NCBI GenBank assembly: GCA_033762315.1
Contig: JANRLS010000079.1
Coordinates: forward strand, 12,621-76,620
Source of the DNA: CAYLLN01 sp033762315
Lineage (GTDB): Bacteria > Planctomycetota > Planctomycetia > Pirellulales > Pirellulaceae
DNA length: 64,000 nucleotides
Direction: 5' to 3'
Shown here piece after piece: positions 60,409 to 64,000 of the stretch. The translations under genes were made by a program, and so were the position numbers. Numbering within the stretch: position 1 is the first letter of the stretch; each line of letters starts with the position of its first letter. The notes beneath the pieces were generated by a model that worked only from the letters and a program-made list of their open reading frames with translations, was not told the DNA's origin and searched no databases.

Positions 60409-60549
60409 GCTTATTGGAGGCGGGTCAAAAGTCTAGTAACTATAGTAAGGCGACAGTAATGCGAGGCTCGACTAATTACGCAAGTGCTTGCCGGGCTCGG
60501 ACTTGCGGAGAATTCACCCGGCGCGACTTTTCGCGCGTCAATAAGCGGC
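60409..60549 (+). repeat. Element E2, copy C: ACTATAGT block
   Basis: GCTTATTGGA (60409), GTAACTATAGTAA (60436-60448), GCAAGTGCTTGCCGGGCTCG (60480-60499) and CAATAAGCGGC (60539-60549) correspond in order and spacing to 654-785. A hairpin GCGCG/CGCGC lies just before the last block (60521-60536). The gene at 60709 begins 160 nt later, so the element could be part of its leader. Confidence 0.7.
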
Positions 60550-60708
60550 CCATCCCCCACTCGACAGGCGATCCGCCCGCCTAGGGGTTCGCACGCGCGA
60601 ATCTCGGCACGCGAGTTGCCGGTAATCTCGGTCGCCGGCAGCGGGGATGTTGCGCGTCCCTGAGTGGCACTTCGCCAAGCCGACCTCTTCTCTCCAAAGG
60701 AGGCCCCG

Positions 60709-61179
60709 ATGATGACCACCTTGCCACCAGCACCCGAGCAGGTCCTCCAGCAAACGATGACCAGACTGGAGCAGGCGCTCCTTGCGCCGGTCGTCGGCGG
60801 AGAGCTGCAGCAATGGATCGGCAACGTGCAACTGGCGGCGGCGACGTTCGCCACCGATTGGACCCGCTACCTCTGCACTGTGCTGCACCAGGAATATGCC
60901 CAGATCGCCGGAACCGACCCTGAACTGCTCGGCGTCGTCCAGCAGATGATGCGGGTCGATCGGCAGCTTCTCGAAGATTTCGCCCGCTTTCAGGAAGATC
61001 TGCACAAACTGTGCTGCCGTGCGCAGCGCGTTGAAAAGCACGAAAGCAAAGTCGCCGAGCAGCGACAAGCGCTCGAAGAGACCGGGCTCAGGCTCATTGT
61101 CAGCATCAAACGCCAGCAAGCGGCTGCCGACACCTGGCTGGCCGAGGCACTTTATCGCGATCGCGGGGTCGGCGACTAG
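60709..61179 (+). CDS. Hypothetical all-helical cytoplasmic protein
   Basis: This 156-residue protein is predicted to be almost entirely helical and Gln/Leu/Ala/Glu-rich (PEQVLQQTMTRLEQALL, LLEDFARFQEDLHKLCC), with no signal peptide. AAAGGAGG five bases before ATG 60709 (eight before ATG 60712) is the best ribosome site in the window and shows the gene is translated efficiently. Two Cys (CC) lie near residue 102. I recognise no family. It follows the non-coding island C. Confidence 0.72.
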   Translation: MMTTLPPAPEQVLQQTMTRLEQALLAPVVGGELQQWIGNVQLAAATFATDWTRYLCTVLHQEYAQIAGTDPELLGVVQQMMRVDRQLLEDFARFQEDLHKLCCRAQRVEKHESKVAEQRQALEETGLRLIVSIKRQQAAADTWLAEALYRDRGVGD

Positions 61180-61417
61180 CGTGCCGGATCGGGCCCGCAA
61201 CCGGTCCGCCAGCGTACAGAGCGGTCGCCGGGCAACCATCGCCGACCCGAGGCAAGTCGTTCCGCGCTGGCAGCCGCTGCATCCGATTGTCCGCAAATGC
61301 CTTGCTTACAAGGACTTACGGCAAAACACCAGGTCGTCAACCTCCCCCCGGCAGCCGTGGCATCGCAATTGCTAAGGTTTGATTACTAGTCTCTACCTCG
61401 CTGAGGAGGGTTTAACC

Positions 61418-61759
61418 ATGTTTCCTGATTTCTGGCTTTCCACCCTGGTGCTGCTTGGAGCCAGTGCGTTCGGCTGGAGCACATTCGCGGCCGAGCCAAG
61501 CCTTAAGGAGGGGGTCGTCGTTTCCGCCGGCGACGGCAAGTTGACGCTGACCGACACGGCCGGCAAGCAACACACGCTGACCATTCCCGATACCGCGGAG
61601 ATTACGTTCAACGGCAAACGCGGCAAGCTGACCGACCTCAAGCCGGGAGTGCGCATTCGCGTGATGACCGACGGAGACGGCAAAGTGATGAGCGTTTCGA
61701 CCGTGGACGACGCGAAGGCTCGGCATTCGGGCGTGACCGAAGCCGCCGGACCGAAATGA
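61418..61759 (+). CDS. Small secreted beta-barrel (OB-like) protein
   Basis: This 113-residue protein has a signal peptide (about 1-24, ending STFAAEP) and a small domain with strands GVVVSAGDGKLTLTD, QHTLTIPDTAEITFNG and GVRIRVMTDGDGKVMSV. The pattern (GKLTLTD..G..HT) resembles DUF5666/YgiW-like OB folds. GGAGGG precedes ATG 61418. No partner gene is evident; the Hpt gene follows after 49 nt. Confidence 0.75.
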   Translation: MFPDFWLSTLVLLGASAFGWSTFAAEPSLKEGVVVSAGDGKLTLTDTAGKQHTLTIPDTAEITFNGKRGKLTDLKPGVRIRVMTDGDGKVMSVSTVDDAKARHSGVTEAAGPK

Positions 61760-61808
61760 TCCGATTTCGGCCGGCAAGCGGCCAAATCCCAAATACAGGC
61801 GGTGGGCC

Positions 61809-62177
61809 GTGAACGATTCGCAGGCACTGGGAGTTTACGATCATGCCGGTTCTTTCGCCCGGATGGGGAACGATACACGCCTGTTTTGCGACATGGTTGG
61901 CTTCCTGCGTCAAGATGGCCCCCGCTGCTTACAGGAGCTGCAGGCCGCCTTGGCCCAGCAGGACAGCCAGCGTGCGCGACACGCGGCCCATGCCCTGAAG
62001 GGGATGGTGGCGAATTTTGGCGCCGCGCGGGCGGAACTGGCGGCACGCAACGTGGAACAAGGCACGGGCCGCTTATCGTGGACCGAACTTTCGTCGTCCA
62101 CCGCGGAGCTCGCGCTGGCACTCGACGAGCTACTCGCGGCGCTTACGCCATACTTTTCGGTCGGCGACCCGGTCTAA
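61809..62177 (+). CDS. Stand-alone Hpt (histidine phosphotransfer) protein
   Basis: This 122-residue protein is a four-helix Hpt domain. The phosphorylated His lies in RHAAHALKGMVANFGA, the canonical HxLKG motif. It starts with GTG 61809; no ATG is available upstream. The histidine kinase gene follows after 12 nt and a response regulator is next, so the three form one phosphorelay operon in which this protein may pass phosphate to a distant receiver. Confidence 0.88.
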   Translation: MNDSQALGVYDHAGSFARMGNDTRLFCDMVGFLRQDGPRCLQELQAALAQQDSQRARHAAHALKGMVANFGAARAELAARNVEQGTGRLSWTELSSSTAELALALDELLAALTPYFSVGDPV

Positions 62178-62189
62178 AATCGGTTCGCC

Positions 62190-63761
62190 ATGAGCAGCAC
62201 TTCGTCAGTCTCGCCCAAGCTCGGATACGACCCCGCCGCCCGCGGCCGCAATGCCGCCATCGCCTTCGGCATCGTGATCGGGGCCCTGCTGGTCAATGGA
62301 TTGCTCACCTGGCTGAATGTCCGGCAGATGCGGGAGGTTGCCGCGGGAGTGGCGCATACGCACGAAGTGCTTGGCGAACTAAGGTTGCTGGCCGCCACGG
62401 TGGTCGATGCCGAGTCGGGACAGCGCGGCTTTCTGATCACCGGAGCGCCCGAGTATTTGGAGCTTTACCGGTCGGCGGTCGAACAAATCGAACCAGGTTT
62501 GGCCCGGCTCGCGCGATTGGTGGCCGACAACCCCAAGCAGCGGGCCGACGTGCGAGAACTGCAGACGCTCGTGGCCCGGCGACTGGACCTCATTCGCCAC
62601 AACATCGCCCTCCGCGAATCGCAAGGCTTTGCCGCGGCCCGCGACATGATCCTGACGGGTGAAGGAAAAATCATCATGGACGACATTCGCGTGGTCGTCG
62701 CCCGCCTGGAGGAGCGCGAGCGCGCGCTGCTGGTTCGCCGCGAGGAGACCGCCCTCGCCAGCTACTGGACGGCCCTCACCACGGCGCTGGTGGCGGCGGT
62801 GCTGGGGGTGGTGCTCGCCATCGCTGGCTACGTGCTGGTCCTCCGCGACATCCGCACCCGCAATCGCACGGTCGCGCTCATGCAAGAGACAAACGAACGG
62901 CTCGAAACGCGGGTCCGCGAGCGAACCGCCGCCCTGAGCGCCTTGAATGCCGAGCTCGCGGGGCAGATTTCCGTCCGCCAGCAGGCCGAGGAGCAAGCAT
63001 TTCAATTCGCCCTCGATTTGCAGCGCAGCAACCGGGAACTGGAGCAATTTGCCTCGGTCGCGTCGCACGATCTGCAAGAGCCCTTGCGGAAAATTCAAGC
63101 CTTTGGCGACCGACTTCGCGGGCAATTTCGCGAGACACTGGGGGACCAGGGACGCGACTATTTGGACCGGATGCTCGCCTCGGCCGGGCGAATGCGCCAG
63201 CTCATCGACGACCTGCTCGATTATTCGCGCGTCACCACCCGCGGCAAGCCATTCACGATGGTCAAGCTATCGGCCGTGGGGGAGGCGGTCCTGAGCGATC
63301 TGGAAGGGCAATTGCAACGCACCGGCGGGACGGTCGAATTGGGGGAACTCCCCACGATCTCCGCCGATCCCCAGCAGATGCGCCGCCTGTTTCAGAATCT
63401 GATTTCCAACGCGCTCAAGTTCCACCGGCCGGACGTTCCGCCGCTGGTTCGGGTCACCGCTCGCGAGATTGCCGCGGGATCGGCCTCGGAAGTTGACGGT
63501 TCCGCTCCCGCGTGGTGCGAGCTCACGTTCGCCGACAACGGCATCGGCTTTGAAGCGCAGTACGCGGAGCGCATTTTCGAGCTGTTTCAGCGACTGCACG
63601 GGCGCGACGAATTTGAAGGAACGGGCATGGGACTTGCAATCTGCAAGAAGATCGTGGAGCGTCACGGCGGCTCGATCTCGGCCCAGGGAGAACCTGGGCA
63701 AGGGTCGCGGTTTGTCGTGCGGCTGCCCAGAAGCCATGAACCCCCTGGAGAACCAACATGA
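62190..63761 (+). CDS. CHASE3-domain sensor histidine kinase
   Basis: This 523-residue inner-membrane sensor kinase has TM1 at about 22-42, a periplasmic CHASE3 domain (about 45-195; VVDAESGQRGFLITGAPEYLEL), TM2 at about 194-218, then a coiled linker without HAMP. The dimerisation domain holds the phospho-acceptor His293 in SVASHDLQEPLRKI, and the ATPase domain has NLISNALKF (N box), FADNGIGFE (G1) and GTGMGLAICKKIVERHGG (G2). The SHDLQEPLRK form is that of the cyanobacterial-phytochrome-like kinase class. Its stop overlaps the response regulator start. Confidence 0.94.
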   Translation: MSSTSSVSPKLGYDPAARGRNAAIAFGIVIGALLVNGLLTWLNVRQMREVAAGVAHTHEVLGELRLLAATVVDAESGQRGFLITGAPEYLELYRSAVEQIEPGLARLARLVADNPKQRADVRELQTLVARRLDLIRHNIALRESQGFAAARDMILTGEGKIIMDDIRVVVARLEERERALLVRREETALASYWTALTTALVAAVLGVVLAIAGYVLVLRDIRTRNRTVALMQETNERLETRVRERTAALSALNAELAGQISVRQQAEEQAFQFALDLQRSNRELEQFASVASHDLQEPLRKIQAFGDRLRGQFRETLGDQGRDYLDRMLASAGRMRQLIDDLLDYSRVTTRGKPFTMVKLSAVGEAVLSDLEGQLQRTGGTVELGELPTISADPQQMRRLFQNLISNALKFHRPDVPPLVRVTAREIAAGSASEVDGSAPAWCELTFADNGIGFEAQYAERIFELFQRLHGRDEFEGTGMGLAICKKIVERHGGSISAQGEPGQGSRFVVRLPRSHEPPGEPT

Positions 63762-64000
63762 CTCGCCAGGCCAAACCGATCACCATCCTGATGGCGGACG
63801 ACGATCCCGACGACCGCCAGATGACTCGCGATGCTTTCGCCGCCAGCCGGGTTTCCAACGATTTGCGCTTCGTGAACGATGGCGTCGAGCTGATGAACTA
63901 TCTGCTGCGGCGCGAGGGATTCGTCGATCCGCTGGCGTCGCCGCGACCAGGGCTGATTCTGCTCGATCTCAATATGCCCAAAAAGGACGGCCGCGAAGCG
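63758..64000 (+). CDS. Rcp1-like response regulator (partial, cut by window end)
   Basis: The gene starts at ATG 63758, overlapping the kinase stop as ATGA. The visible 81 residues are a receiver domain: the acidic pocket ADDDPDDR (residues 13-20), phospho-acceptor Asp70 in LILLDLNMPKKDGRE. The 'DDPDD' and 'NMPKKDG' forms and the likely absence of an output domain are typical of Rcp1-type single-domain regulators of SHDLQEPLRK kinases. The 3' end lies outside the window. Confidence 0.92.
   Translation, partial: MTRQAKPITILMADDDPDDRQMTRDAFAASRVSNDLRFVNDGVELMNYLLRREGFVDPLASPRPGLILLDLNMPKKDGREA

Larger units (their letters stand above)
59894..60708. other. Non-coding island C
   Basis: An 815-nt region without a supported gene. 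It holds a tandem GAGAGAAAAGGGG (about 59938-59966), a single CAAGTGTTTGCCGGGC (60060), element E3 copy C (60129-60299) and element E2 copy C (60409-60549). An AT-rich stretch around 60190-60225 stands out against the GC-rich background. From 60550 to 60708 it is the leader of the next gene. Confidence 0.55.

Noticed and set aside
1..64000. CRISPR arrays, insertion sequences, prophage, rRNA and tRNA genes
   Set aside because: No regularly spaced direct repeats with unique spacers, no transposase or integrase domain, no phage structural genes and no tRNA or rRNA signature were seen.

Overview
This 64 kb window is GC-rich and comes from a member of the Planctomycetota, most likely order Pirellulales. 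The evidence is the gene content: three DUF1501 Tat-secreted proteins, a DUF1549/DUF1553 'PSCyt' protein, WD40/HEAT proteins carrying planctomycete-type CxxCH haem motifs, a BBP7-type outer-membrane protein, ECF sigma factors next to Ser/Thr kinases, and many secreted alpha/beta hydrolases. No rRNA, tRNA, CRISPR array or intact insertion sequence was seen. Shine-Dalgarno sites are clear for some genes and absent for many.

Layout. 1-981 is a non-coding island (A) before a Gfo/Idh oxidoreductase. 982-6384 holds housekeeping and membrane genes (CoaD, a membrane-anchored glycerophosphodiesterase, a His-rich lipoprotein). 6524-10327 is a 1267-residue PVC-type dehydrogenase/cytochrome. 10682-13154 is a cassette of ECF sigma factor, membrane anchor and degenerate HtrA-like protein. 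14361-18395 holds lipoate-ligase-like, Apt, M24 peptidase and DUF1501 genes. 18451-25725 (minus) is a PSCyt / DUF1501 / WD40-cytochrome operon interrupted by a DUF104-PIN toxin-antitoxin pair. 25895-32439 holds secreted and envelope proteins, a radical SAM protein, an FHA protein with an unusual leader, BBP7 and a Gly/Asn-rich protein. 33323-33996 is non-coding island B. 33997-40671 (minus) holds a malate/lactate dehydrogenase, DUF1501, a lipoprotein hydrolase, a double-GGDEF protein and a CsgG-like lipoprotein. 40743-42816 (minus) is a compact operon of six small membrane/stress proteins headed by a CsbD-like protein. 43149-51282 holds a Crp/Fnr regulator, an EamA transporter, YebC, a possible stray integron-type cassette and a methyltransferase with a promoter-sORF unit upstream. 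51433-58011 holds a PA-IL-lectin-like secreted protein and two STPKs around an ECF sigma factor. 59835-60708 is non-coding island C. The right end is an Hpt / CHASE3 histidine kinase / Rcp1-like response regulator operon cut by the window edge.

The most interesting signal is not a gene. Three non-coding islands (A 1-900, B 33370-33970, C 60055-60550) share motif blocks with closely conserved spacing but diverged filler. A and B share an array of GGTTTCCA/TGGAAACC pairs (spacings 31, 23 and 72 nt in both). A and C share an ACTATAGT block followed 44 nt later by GCAAGTG. B and C share a hairpin block followed 142-143 nt later by TTGACG. This looks like a family of structured RNAs or protein-binding DNA elements. 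I do not recognise it.
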